This document shows, in pieces, positions 1 through 5,267 of a stretch of DNA of 5,280 nucleotides; within the stretch, counting starts at the first letter, position 1, and each line of letters begins with the position of its first letter. The stretch lies in NCBI GenBank assembly GCA_020026035.1, contig JAHHRC010000095.1:1-5280 (forward strand), written 5' to 3'. The stretch comes from Erysipelotrichaceae bacterium (GTDB lineage: Bacteria; Bacillota_I; Bacilli_A; Erysipelotrichales; Erysipelotrichaceae). A program made the translations under genes and the position numbers. Under the pieces are notes generated by a model. It searched no databases, had not been told where the DNA came from, and saw only the letters and a list, made by a program, of their open reading frames with translations.

Positions 1-6
1 GTTAGT

Positions 7-1515
7 ATGAAGATACGTTTTTCTAAGATCATTCAAAATACAACTCTAGTTTGTTTGGTTTTATTACTACAACTGTTCGCTTTGCCAATACACGCTGAAG
101 GAGAAGATGAACAACCAGATATCCATAAGAAACAAGCAGTGTTCGACTCGAATTTCGAACAAGAAATTCCTCTCAGTTCGATTAAAGTTCTGGGCTTTGA
201 TGAAGATCATACTGGTATTGTGGGCGAGTGGTTTATTCGTTTGCCGAAGTATTTTTCACCTTGGAGTCGGAACGAATGGAATTTGAAAATAGGAGATGGA
301 ATAGCCGCAATATATTCGGGGAATGGACAACCATCCACAATAAATGGTGCATTGCCAGATGAAGGTCGAAGAAGTCCTGCACTCATGCAGAATGTGAAGT
401 TGTTGCCGAATACGAATTACAAGATGCATGTCGTAATGGACGAAATCTATGCAGATAGCTCCTATTTGGTGATCAATGGAGATAGCTTTGATATGAAATA
501 CAATGGGGATGATTATCGAGGGATTTATCCAGATGGAGTTCTCATTGAAAAAGATGTGACGTCTGATGAGAATGGAATTGTGACTGTAGAAATATATCTT
601 CAACATCGGCGAGACGAATGGATTTATACAAGTAGAACTATTGCTTTTGAACTTACAAAGGTTAGTATCTTTAAGGAACAAAAAGTAACGAAGTACGTTG
701 AGAAGGATCATGAAGATCACGAATTGAAAGATATGGTTGTGGGCGATGAATTTGCGCCGGAACAAGAACGATTGGAAAAAGACGGGATTGTGTATTTACT
801 TGATAATGTAGTAGAAGAAGGTCTTGATCGTACTTGTTATTATGTTACAGAGAAGACGACGAAGTTTGTAGAACTTGGAAATGAAACCAACGTATTGAAA
901 GAAGCGGTTGTTGGGAAAAGTTTTGTAGAGAAAGAAGACAAGCTCGAAAAAGATGGCGTTACGTATCTGTATGAAGAGATGCGTGAAGACGATAGAGAAC
1001 GTACGTATTACTATATGCTAGAGAAGACGACAAAGTATGTAGAGCTTGGAAACGTAGACCATGTATTGAAGCCAGAAGTAAAAGGAAAAAACTTTGCGAA
1101 TAAAGAGGATTCTTTTACAGAAGGTGAGTATACGTATGACTTTGTGTCAGAATCATTCAGTGAGAATCAACTTATTAAGACTTATGCGTATCAGAAACGT
1201 TTGTATACAACGAAGTTTGTAGAACTTGAAAATGAAACGAACGTATTGAAGGAAGAGGTTGTTGGAATTAAGTTTGCGGGCGTAGAACAAGTGATCGACA
1301 AAGATGGAAAAACATATAAGTTTGTGAAGTCGCGAAAAGATGGTTTTGAGATGACGTATTTATATCAAACGAATGTGAGTCCTGTGAGTCATACAAAGAC
1401 TCCGAAGGAAACTGTAGTAGTTGTAAACCACTTGCCTGCTACAGGTGATTCAATGTTGTCGACGACAGTTAGTTTTGTGTTAGCGATTTTTGTGGCAATT
1501 ATGGTTCGAAAATAA
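7..1515 (+). CDS. LPXTG cell-wall-anchored surface protein with four MucBP-like repeats
   Basis: This 502-residue protein is predicted to be exported and covalently attached to peptidoglycan by a sortase. Residues 1-30 form a signal peptide: basic KIRFSK start, hydrophobic core at 13-27, and likely cleavage after A30 in the sequence IHA-EG. Residues about 45-222 look like one beta-rich domain; the phrase LLPNTNYKM (132-140) recalls carbohydrate-binding beta-sandwich modules, which is a weak inference. Four repeats of 55-60 residues follow (about 226-282, 283-339, 340-397, 401-453). Each opens with a (V/T)TK(Y/F)VE motif and ends with an aromatic strand such as TYYYM, resembling MucBP/mucin-binding repeats. 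The end is a sorting signal: LPATG at 476-480, a hydrophobic stretch at about 485-500, then RK. The ATG at 7 gives a well-formed signal peptide, but its ribosome binding site lies outside the window. Adhesion to a host or glycan ligand is likely; the ligand is unknown. Confidence 0.9.
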   Translation: MKIRFSKIIQNTTLVCLVLLLQLFALPIHAEGEDEQPDIHKKQAVFDSNFEQEIPLSSIKVLGFDEDHTGIVGEWFIRLPKYFSPWSRNEWNLKIGDGIAAIYSGNGQPSTINGALPDEGRRSPALMQNVKLLPNTNYKMHVVMDEIYADSSYLVINGDSFDMKYNGDDYRGIYPDGVLIEKDVTSDENGIVTVEIYLQHRRDEWIYTSRTIAFELTKVSIFKEQKVTKYVEKDHEDHELKDMVVGDEFAPEQERLEKDGIVYLLDNVVEEGLDRTCYYVTEKTTKFVELGNETNVLKEAVVGKSFVEKEDKLEKDGVTYLYEEMREDDRERTYYYMLEKTTKYVELGNVDHVLKPEVKGKNFANKEDSFTEGEYTYDFVSESFSENQLIKTYAYQKRLYTTKFVELENETNVLKEEVVGIKFAGVEQVIDKDGKTYKFVKSRKDGFEMTYLYQTNVSPVSHTKTPKETVVVVNHLPATGDSMLSTTVSFVLAIFVAIMVRK

Positions 1516-1522
1516 CATGATG

Positions 1523-1556
1523 AAATCCCTACAGTGGCTAGGGATTTTCTTTTTTC
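1523..1556 (+). terminator. Intrinsic terminator of the surface-protein gene
   Basis: A perfect 9-bp stem pairs AAATCCCTA (1523-1531) with TAGGGATTT (1539-1547) across a 7-base loop. A T-rich tail (TCTTTTTTC) follows. It begins 8 bases after the stop codon at 1513-1515, so it ends transcription of the surface-protein gene. Confidence 0.88.
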
Positions 1557-1654
1557 TTGATGTATATTGTATAAATAAAATCAGCAGCTCATTTTAAATT
1601 AGGTGGAAATTTCCAGTTATTTTAAAATGACCTGCCTATAATAAATATACACAA
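1557..1654. repeat. Imperfect 98-bp palindrome, possible fold-back or MITE-like element
   Basis: The palindrome is centred on GGAAATTTCC (1605-1614). Arms 1584-1609 and 1610-1635 pair at all but three positions (1588/1631, 1599/1620, 1603/1616), with one G-T at 1602/1617; CATTTTAAA at 1590-1598 is matched by TTTAAAATG at 1621-1629. Beyond a short gap the ends are again inverted: TTGATGTATATT at 1557-1568 against AATATACACAA at 1644-1654. It encodes no protein and fills the space between two convergent genes. It could be a small non-autonomous element, a cruciform-forming site or a protein-binding site. Neither side has a clear T tract, so a main terminator role is less likely. The remaining A+T-rich spacer (1655-1736) shows no gene; AAATAAATCAGC, on the complementary strand at about 1715-1726, partly repeats 1574-1585. 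Confidence 0.6.
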
Positions 1655-1736
1655 TAGATTTAAAACAGCTTACTAATCGCATTGATTGAAAATGTATGTA
1701 ATTTAGGATTATACAGCTGATTTATTTGTGTGTATT

Positions 1737-1765
1737 GAAAAAGCAAGCAGTTGTCTGCTTGCTCG
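1737..1765 (-). terminator. Terminator of the ATPase gene; copy 1 of an identical 29-bp repeat
   Basis: Read on the minus strand, AGCAAGCAG pairs perfectly with CTGCTTGCT around an ACAA loop, with a T5 tail. It abuts the stop codon of the ATPase gene (1766-1768). The whole 29 bases recur without change at 3086-3114. Confidence 0.9.
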
Positions 1766-3019
1766 TTAGTCAATAAAGCACTCATCATTGAGTAAGAAGT
1801 CAAATAATCCCATCCAAATAATACCGTCATCATCTCGGTGTGTACGAATAATATCGTTTACGATGATATATTTGGTGAATTGGTCATTGATATGGATTAA
1901 TGAGTTTTTCTCTTGTTTTACTTTTGCGGCATCAGGGAGTCTATATGCTGATTGTATATAGTACTTTTTATCGCCTTTATATGCGATGAAGTCGACTTCT
2001 AGGAATTTCGTAATGTAAGAATCCTCTGCTTCTAATTCTTTCGATTGAACAACACCGACATCAACTAGATACCCTCGTGCTCGGAGTTCATTGTAGATGA
2101 CATTCTCCATTAAGTGCGTTTCTTCGATTTGGCGGAAGCCGAGTTTCGCATTTCTAAGTCCAACGTCTTCAAAGTAGTACTTGACTGGTGTCCCGATGTA
2201 ATTTCGCCCTTTTACGTCATACCGGTTTGCCTCACTTATGAGGAAACATTCTTCAAGGTATGTAATGTATTGTTTGATTGTAGGAACGCTGATGTCAGAG
2301 TTTAGTTCGCTTTTGAAAGTCGCGGCAATTTTAGTTGGATTTGACAAAGCTCCGATGGTAGAAGCGAGAACTTTGATTAAGTCATCCATTTCCCGTACTT
2401 TTTCGATTTGATATCGTTCTTCGATGTCTTTTAGATAGGTGGTTTGGAATTGTCTTATGAGGTATTCGATTCGTTGCGTATCCGTGTTTGTGGTTGCGAC
2501 ATATGGTAAGCCACCAAAGGTTATATATGTTTTAAATGCTTCGTATCGGTCACCGTCATAAGCTTGTATGAATTCTCTGAAAGTCAGTGGATAGACATGG
2601 ATTTCATCACCACGGCCACGGAATTCGGTAATGATGTCTTTCGACAAAAATTTAGAGTTACTACCTGTGACATAAACATCTAGATTTCTTATGTGTAATA
2701 AGGAATTTAAGACTTCTTCGAATTCATCGAGCATTTGGACTTCGTCTAAAAAGACATAGTACTGCTTGTCGTCTTTGATTGAATCCTCGATGAAATCAAG
2801 AATTGTGTCCGGATTTCTGAATTTTCGGCTTTTCCGATCTTTTAAGAAGAATTCTAGAATATGATTTGAGTCAACACCTTGTTGTAGAAGGTGGTTTTTG
2901 AATAGCGTGAACAACAGGTATGTTTTTCCACTTTGTTTAACTCCGGTGATCATTTTGATAAGGCCATTGTGCTTGCGGTCGATTAAAGCGGATATGTATG
3001 TTTCGCGATTTAGTTCCAT
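1766..3019 (-). CDS. AAA_14/DUF4143 family ATPase
   Basis: This 417-residue protein has the layout of the COG1373 group: an N-terminal AAA+ ATPase of the AAA_14 type, then a DUF4143 region. Visible motifs are Walker A GVKQSGKT (26-33), Walker B YYVFLDE (87-93), a sensor-like VTGSNS (117-122), and FRGRGDEI..YPLTFREF (133-150), a family hallmark. The helical middle part (about 185-270) fits the winged-helix section. The end holds a PD-(D/E)xK-like fold trace, EVDF at 341-344 followed by YYIQSAY at 353-359. Gln356 and Ala358 stand where active nucleases usually have an acidic residue and Lys, so that centre is probably inactive. The start is well supported by AAAAGGAG 7 bases upstream. The cellular role of this family is not established; these genes are often scattered and appear mobile. 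No toxin or partner gene is adjacent. Confidence 0.9.
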   Translation of the reverse strand: MELNRETYISALIDRKHNGLIKMITGVKQSGKTYLLFTLFKNHLLQQGVDSNHILEFFLKDRKSRKFRNPDTILDFIEDSIKDDKQYYVFLDEVQMLDEFEEVLNSLLHIRNLDVYVTGSNSKFLSKDIITEFRGRGDEIHVYPLTFREFIQAYDGDRYEAFKTYITFGGLPYVATTNTDTQRIEYLIRQFQTTYLKDIEERYQIEKVREMDDLIKVLASTIGALSNPTKIAATFKSELNSDISVPTIKQYITYLEECFLISEANRYDVKGRNYIGTPVKYYFEDVGLRNAKLGFRQIEETHLMENVIYNELRARGYLVDVGVVQSKELEAEDSYITKFLEVDFIAYKGDKKYYIQSAYRLPDAAKVKQEKNSLIHINDQFTKYIIVNDIIRTHRDDDGIIWMGLFDFLLNDECFID

Positions 3020-3026
3020 TGCCCAT

Positions 3027-3071
3027 CTCCTTTTGCTGTTTACATAGTAGTGAAATAGGATAGACAGTCAA
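3027..3071 (-). promoter_or_regulatory. Promoter and ribosome binding site of the ATPase gene
   Basis: On the minus strand TTGACT (-35, 3066-3071) and TACTAT (-10, 3044-3049) are 16 bases apart. AAAAGGAG (3027-3034) lies just before the ATG at 3019. The promoter lies between the upstream gene's terminator and the ATPase start, so this gene is its own transcription unit. Confidence 0.65.
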
Positions 3072-3085
3072 GTGTTAGTCGGATA

Positions 3086-3114
3086 GAAAAAGCAAGCAGT
3101 TGTCTGCTTGCTCG
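3086..3114 (-). terminator. Terminator of the tRNA-binding protein gene; copy 2 of the 29-bp repeat
   Basis: This has the same hairpin (AGCAAGCAG, ACAA loop, CTGCTTGCT, T5) as 1737-1765, identical over all 29 bases. It begins two bases after the stop codon of the gene at 3117-3473, on the minus strand. Confidence 0.9.
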
Positions 3115-3116
3115 AA

Positions 3117-3473
3117 TTAGCCGGCTCTTGAACCGTTTGGGATTTTGAATTCTGGAATGGCTAGAGCAGATGGACGTAGTCCGTCTTGGTATCCAATATC
3201 CAGTAGCATGCCTTCGGATACGTGGCCAAACATCTTGCGTGGTTTTAGGTTTACTACGAAGAGTGTTTGTACGCCTTCGATGGCATAGTCGTTTTCACGT
3301 TCCCCTTTCATATTGCAAAGGATTGTCTTTGGTTGTTCTTCCCCAAAGTCTACCGTGAACTTTAGTAGTGTATCGGATTCTTCGATATCTTCTACTTTGA
3401 TGATAGTTCCTAGGCGGATGTCTAATTTTTCAAAATCCGCAAATGTAATATAGTCTTTCATTGGTGCTGGCAT
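3117..3473 (-). CDS. Small tRNA-binding domain (OB-fold) protein, MetRS C-terminal/CsaA-like
   Basis: The 118-residue protein is a single tRNA-binding domain of the kind found at the C-terminus of methionyl-tRNA synthetase, in CsaA and in EMAP-II/Arc1p. Family landmarks are TFADFEKLDIRLGTIIKVED (10-29), the ESDTLLKFTVDFGEE segment (32-46), FVVNLKPRKMFGHVSEGMLL (about 72-91) and a C-terminal IPNGSRAG. The segment after the first strands reads ILCNMKG instead of the common IVSGI. No synthetase catalytic part is present, so this is a free-standing form. Such proteins bind tRNA non-specifically or assist a synthetase; chaperone activity is reported for CsaA. The start is fixed by AAGGAGG at 3481-3487, 7 bases from the ATG. 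The upstream DNPH1-like gene ends only 36 bases away with no terminator, so some co-transcription is likely. Confidence 0.85.
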   Translation of the reverse strand: MPAPMKDYITFADFEKLDIRLGTIIKVEDIEESDTLLKFTVDFGEEQPKTILCNMKGERENDYAIEGVQTLFVVNLKPRKMFGHVSEGMLLDIGYQDGLRPSALAIPEFKIPNGSRAG

Positions 3474-3497
3474 AGCAGTCCCTCCTTAATTGCTTAT

Positions 3498-3527
3498 AGT
3501 ATAGCACTCTTAGAGTGTTTTTAACAA
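3498..3527 (-). promoter_or_regulatory. Promoter with a palindrome in its spacer, ahead of the tRNA-binding protein gene
   Basis: On the minus strand TTGTTA (-35, 3522-3527) and TATACT (-10, 3498-3503) are 18 bases apart. The spacer contains the perfect palindrome CACTCTAAGAGTG (3505-3517), which also covers the stop codon of the upstream gene. A dyad between the two promoter boxes is a classical repressor site position, but no regulator is known here. It lacks a T tail, so it is not a good terminator. Confidence 0.5.
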
Positions 3528-3926
3528 TTCATCTAGGAGGGTGAAGAGTTCTTCTTCATTTGTGTATGGGTATAAGTGGAAGTAGTTGTTTCCTTTGATC
3601 ATTGCGGAGAGGTTGCATTTTGTTGGGTTATAGAAGATGTGGACTGGTTTTCCTTTTTGTTCTAAGTAACAAAGTTCATATCCAACTCCTAGAGATGGGA
3701 TGGTGCATTCGGCGATGAGTAGGTCGGCTTGATTGAGGAGGTTGATGTCGGTTGTATAGATGTGTTTGTCTTTGTCGTAGGTTTGTTCGTTTGTATTGAG
3801 GTTTGTGTTTCCGATGTGTTCAGTGAGTACGTTGTGGTTTTGTTGGATATGGTGGATCATTTTTTGATAGGTGGTGGCATTTTCTCTTCCACCACGGATA
3901 CTGCCGCAAAAATAGATTGTTTTCAT
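3510..3926 (-). CDS. DNPH1/Rcl-like 2'-deoxynucleoside 5'-phosphate N-hydrolase (paralogue 1)
   Basis: The 138-residue protein closely follows the DNPH1 (Rcl) family within the nucleoside 2-deoxyribosyltransferase superfamily. These enzymes hydrolyse the N-glycosidic bond of deoxynucleoside monophosphates to give a free base and deoxyribose 5-phosphate. In order: YFCGSIRGGR at 5-14 (phosphate/nucleotide loop), VLTEH at 33-37, D60, ADLLIAE (67-73), PSLGVGYEL at 77-85, LSAMIKG at 106-112. Comparison with human DNPH1 maps D60, S78 and E84 onto its D80, S98 and E104, so the catalytic set looks complete. It is a soluble, cytoplasmic, single-domain protein of normal family length. Its start is supported by AAAAGGAG at 3933-3940. 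A second, diverged copy lies directly upstream. The substrate, such as a modified dUMP or another dNMP, cannot be read from sequence. Confidence 0.88.
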   Translation of the reverse strand: MKTIYFCGSIRGGRENATTYQKMIHHIQQNHNVLTEHIGNTNLNTNEQTYDKDKHIYTTDINLLNQADLLIAECTIPSLGVGYELCYLEQKGKPVHIFYNPTKCNLSAMIKGNNYFHLYPYTNEEELFTLLDELLKTL

Positions 3927-3932
3927 AAGATT

Positions 3933-3951
3933 CTCCTTTTCTTGTATTATA
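3933..3951 (-). promoter_or_regulatory. Perfect -10 box and strong ribosome binding site for DNPH1-like paralogue 1
   Basis: On the minus strand a consensus TATAAT (3946-3951) lies just upstream of AAAAGGAG (3933-3940), which is 6 bases from the ATG. No recognisable -35 box occurs at 16-18 bases; that space is taken by the terminator stem of the preceding gene. The promoter is therefore tentative and the ribosome binding site is firm. Confidence 0.45.
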
Positions 3952-3955
3952 CGAT

Positions 3956-3976
3956 AAAAAAAGGCTTTCGCCTTTG
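3956..3976 (-). terminator. Compact terminator between the two DNPH1-like genes
   Basis: On the minus strand AAAGGC pairs with GCCTTT around a GAAA loop and runs into T7. It starts one base after the stop codon of paralogue 2 (3977-3979). It should reduce read-through, so the two paralogues are not a simple operon. Confidence 0.85.
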
Positions 3977-4399
3977 TTATCCGATGGCAACGAGTAGGTC
4001 GTCAAGTTTTGACATGAGGTCCTTTTCGCCGTTGTATGGGTGAATCTTGCAGTGCTTGTTTCCAAGGATCATAACAGATAGGTTTGATCTGGATTGGTCG
4101 TAGAAGACGTGGATTTCTTTTTTGAGTTGTTCACCAAGACATAGTTCATAACCAACACCGATGGATGCGTTTGTGCATTCGGCGATGATGAGGTCACTTT
4201 CTTGTAGGCGATCCATGCCTCTTTGATAGATTTCTGCTTCGTATTCGTGTTTTTGTTCATCGGTACATAAGAAGATGTTTCCGGCTTCTTCGGTTAGTAC
4301 TTGATGGTGTTGTTTTAGTTTTTCGATCATTCGACGGTAGAGAAATGCGTCTTGTCTTCCGCCACGGATGCTTGCTGCGTAGTATATTTTTTTCTTCAT
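3977..4399 (-). CDS. DNPH1/Rcl-like nucleotide N-hydrolase (paralogue 2)
   Basis: The 140-residue protein belongs to the same family as its downstream neighbour. It keeps IYYAASIRGGR (5-15), VLTEE (34-38), D63, SDLIIAE (68-74), SIGVGYEL (79-86) and LSVMILG (107-113). D63, S79 and E85 match the catalytic positions of human DNPH1. Differences from paralogue 1 are AAS instead of CGS before IRGGR, Glu instead of His after VLTE, NASIG instead of IPSLG, and a central region (45-60) unlike it. This suggests an old duplication with a shifted substrate or role. The ATG at 4399 is chosen because AAAGG (4409-4413) precedes it at 9 bases; a TTG six codons upstream would absorb that site into the coding region. 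A deoxyribosyltransferase activity is the main alternative. Confidence 0.86.
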   Translation of the reverse strand: MKKKIYYAASIRGGRQDAFLYRRMIEKLKQHHQVLTEEAGNIFLCTDEQKHEYEAEIYQRGMDRLQESDLIIAECTNASIGVGYELCLGEQLKKEIHVFYDQSRSNLSVMILGNKHCKIHPYNGEKDLMSKLDDLLVAIG

Positions 4400-4428
4400 A
4401 GCTTTTTTCCTTTGCAAAGATAGTTTTA

Positions 4429-4434
4429 ACTATA
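4429..4434 (-). promoter_or_regulatory. Possible -10 box for DNPH1-like paralogue 2
   Basis: On the minus strand TATAGT matches the -10 consensus at five of six positions and would start the transcript about 25 bases before the start codon. No good -35 box is seen. The small dyad TAGTTTTAACTA (4421-4432) overlaps it. Confidence 0.25.
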
Positions 4435-4483
4435 AAGCAAGAATGTAAAATGGTCTATACAAAGTTTCATTGTTTGATGGTTA

Positions 4484-4492
4484 TGCTAAAAT
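4484..4492 (+). promoter_or_regulatory. Extended -10 promoter of the Nudix hydrolase gene
   Basis: TGCTAAAAT is an extended -10 element (TGn plus TAAAAT, five of six). The -35 region is poor, as is usual for this promoter type. Transcription would begin near 4499, downstream of the in-frame ATG at 4450, and so favours the internal start at 4516. Confidence 0.5.
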
Positions 4493-4515
4493 ATGCTCGA
4501 AAGAGTGGTACGAAT

Positions 4516-5061
4516 ATGGAGTTTAAAGAGGAAACGTTATCGAAAGAATATGTCTTTCGTGGAAAAGTGATTCATGTACGTTGTGACATGGCAAAACGAG
4601 CAGATGGATTAGAAGTGTATCGAGAAGTTGTGGAGCATATTGGTGGAGTCAGTGTTGCGTTAGAAAATGAAGAAGGAAAGTTTTGTTTGGTAAGGCAATG
4701 GCGCTATGCCCAAGAAGCGGTGTTGTTAGAATTTCCGGCAGGGAAAAAAGAAGTTGGAGAAGATGAACTAACAACTGCGAAGAGGGAGATTCAAGAAGAA
4801 ACTGGATATACAGGCAAAGACTTTTATGACTTAGGATACATTGTTCCAACAGGGGCATATGATAGTGAGAAGATTTATATGTACTATGCAAAGAGTGATG
4901 CATATGTTGGAACGCATTTTGATGAAGATGAGTATGTTGAGGTTGCGTATTATACGTTAGAGGAATTAAAAGAAATGATTCTTCGGAATGAGATTGTGGA
5001 TGCGAAGACGATTGCGATGGTCTATAAAATTGATGCGTTGAAGAGTTGTGGGACTTTCTAA
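4516..5061 (+). CDS. Nudix hydrolase, ADP-ribose pyrophosphatase type
   Basis: The 181-residue cytoplasmic enzyme is predicted to split ADP-ribose or a related nucleoside diphosphate sugar into AMP and a phosphosugar with Mg2+. The Nudix box is complete at residues 76-98: G76, E82, then REIQEETGY at 90-98, fitting GX5EX7REUXEEXGU. The preceding VRQWRYAQEAVLLEFPAG (59-76) is typical of the NudF/ADPRase branch, where a dimer binds the adenine and ribose, and PTGAYDSE (111-118) matches its substrate-side loop. Length is normal for this group. The ATG at 4516 is preferred over the in-frame ATG at 4450 because the 22 extra residues look unlike the family, family members start near the EEETLSKEYVF-type strand, and a promoter lies between them; its ribosome binding site (AAAGAG, 4500-4505) is weak. 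It is divergent from the DNPH1-like genes and has no evident terminator. Confidence 0.88.
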   Translation: MEFKEETLSKEYVFRGKVIHVRCDMAKRADGLEVYREVVEHIGGVSVALENEEGKFCLVRQWRYAQEAVLLEFPAGKKEVGEDELTTAKREIQEETGYTGKDFYDLGYIVPTGAYDSEKIYMYYAKSDAYVGTHFDEDEYVEVAYYTLEELKEMILRNEIVDAKTIAMVYKIDALKSCGTF

Positions 5062-5080
5062 TGTGAAAAAATGGTTTTAA

Positions 5081-5089
5081 TGATATACT
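5081..5089 (+). promoter_or_regulatory. Possible extended -10 promoter before the structured RNA
   Basis: TGATATACT is TGn plus TATACT (five of six). A start about seven bases later would fall at 5096-5097, exactly at the first hairpin. There is no good -35 box. Read-through from the Nudix gene, which lacks a terminator, is the alternative source of transcript. Confidence 0.35.
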
Positions 5090-5096
5090 ATTGCAC

Positions 5097-5267
5097 GTAG
5101 TTTGTTAGAAACTACCGTCAGTAGCGGCTACCTGGCGTAATAAAGAAAATAAGAGGTAGAAACGTCAACTACCCACCACCTAAAGGTAGTGGGCTTGAAA
5201 AAGCCTAGTTGATTAGTCTCAGTGCTTAAAAGCACTACGTTACAACAGAATATATAGGTACGTCAGG
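5097..5267 (+). ncRNA. Structured non-coding RNA, candidate IscB-type omega RNA (HEARO-like)
   Basis: No open reading frame of note crosses this stretch, yet it is densely paired. Hairpin 1: GTAGTTT (5097-5103) with AAACTAC (5109-5115). Long-range helix: CCTGGCGTA (5131-5139) with TACGTCAGG (5259-5267), 9 bp including one G-U that is valid only on the plus strand. Inside it, TCAACTA (5165-5171) pairs with TAGTTGA (5206-5212) and encloses a 9-bp-scale hairpin (5172-5193, TAAA loop, one C-A mismatch) and a short CTT-GAAA-AAG hairpin (5194-5203). AGTGCTT (5221-5227) pairs with AAGCACT (5230-5236). Repeated GGTAG and CTACC words permit an alternative fold or pseudoknot, and CGTCAG (5116-5121) competes for 5132-5137. 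The pairings are seen; the IscB omega RNA assignment is inference from overall architecture and remembered family likeness. An IS200/IS605 end or a cis-regulatory leader is possible. Confidence 0.5.

Noticed and set aside
256..765. Open frame on the minus strand inside the surface-protein gene
   Set aside because: It is antisense to a well-supported LPXTG gene, has a low-complexity Ile/His/Phe-rich composition, and has no family likeness.
1737..3114. The two 29-bp repeats as CRISPR repeats or transposon ends
   Set aside because: There are only two copies, 1.3 kb apart in direct orientation. Each directly follows a stop codon and has the hairpin plus T tail of an intrinsic terminator.
3729..4065. 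Open frames overlapping the two DNPH1-like genes in other frames
   Set aside because: They cross the terminator and spacer between two clear genes and show no recognisable domain, so they are by-products of codon bias.
4400..4417. TTG start six codons upstream for DNPH1-like paralogue 2
   Set aside because: The AAAGG ribosome binding site lies inside that extension and is well placed for the ATG at 4399.
4450..4515. Upstream ATG extending the Nudix protein by 22 residues
   Set aside because: The extension lacks family likeness, has no good ribosome binding site, and an extended -10 promoter lies within it.
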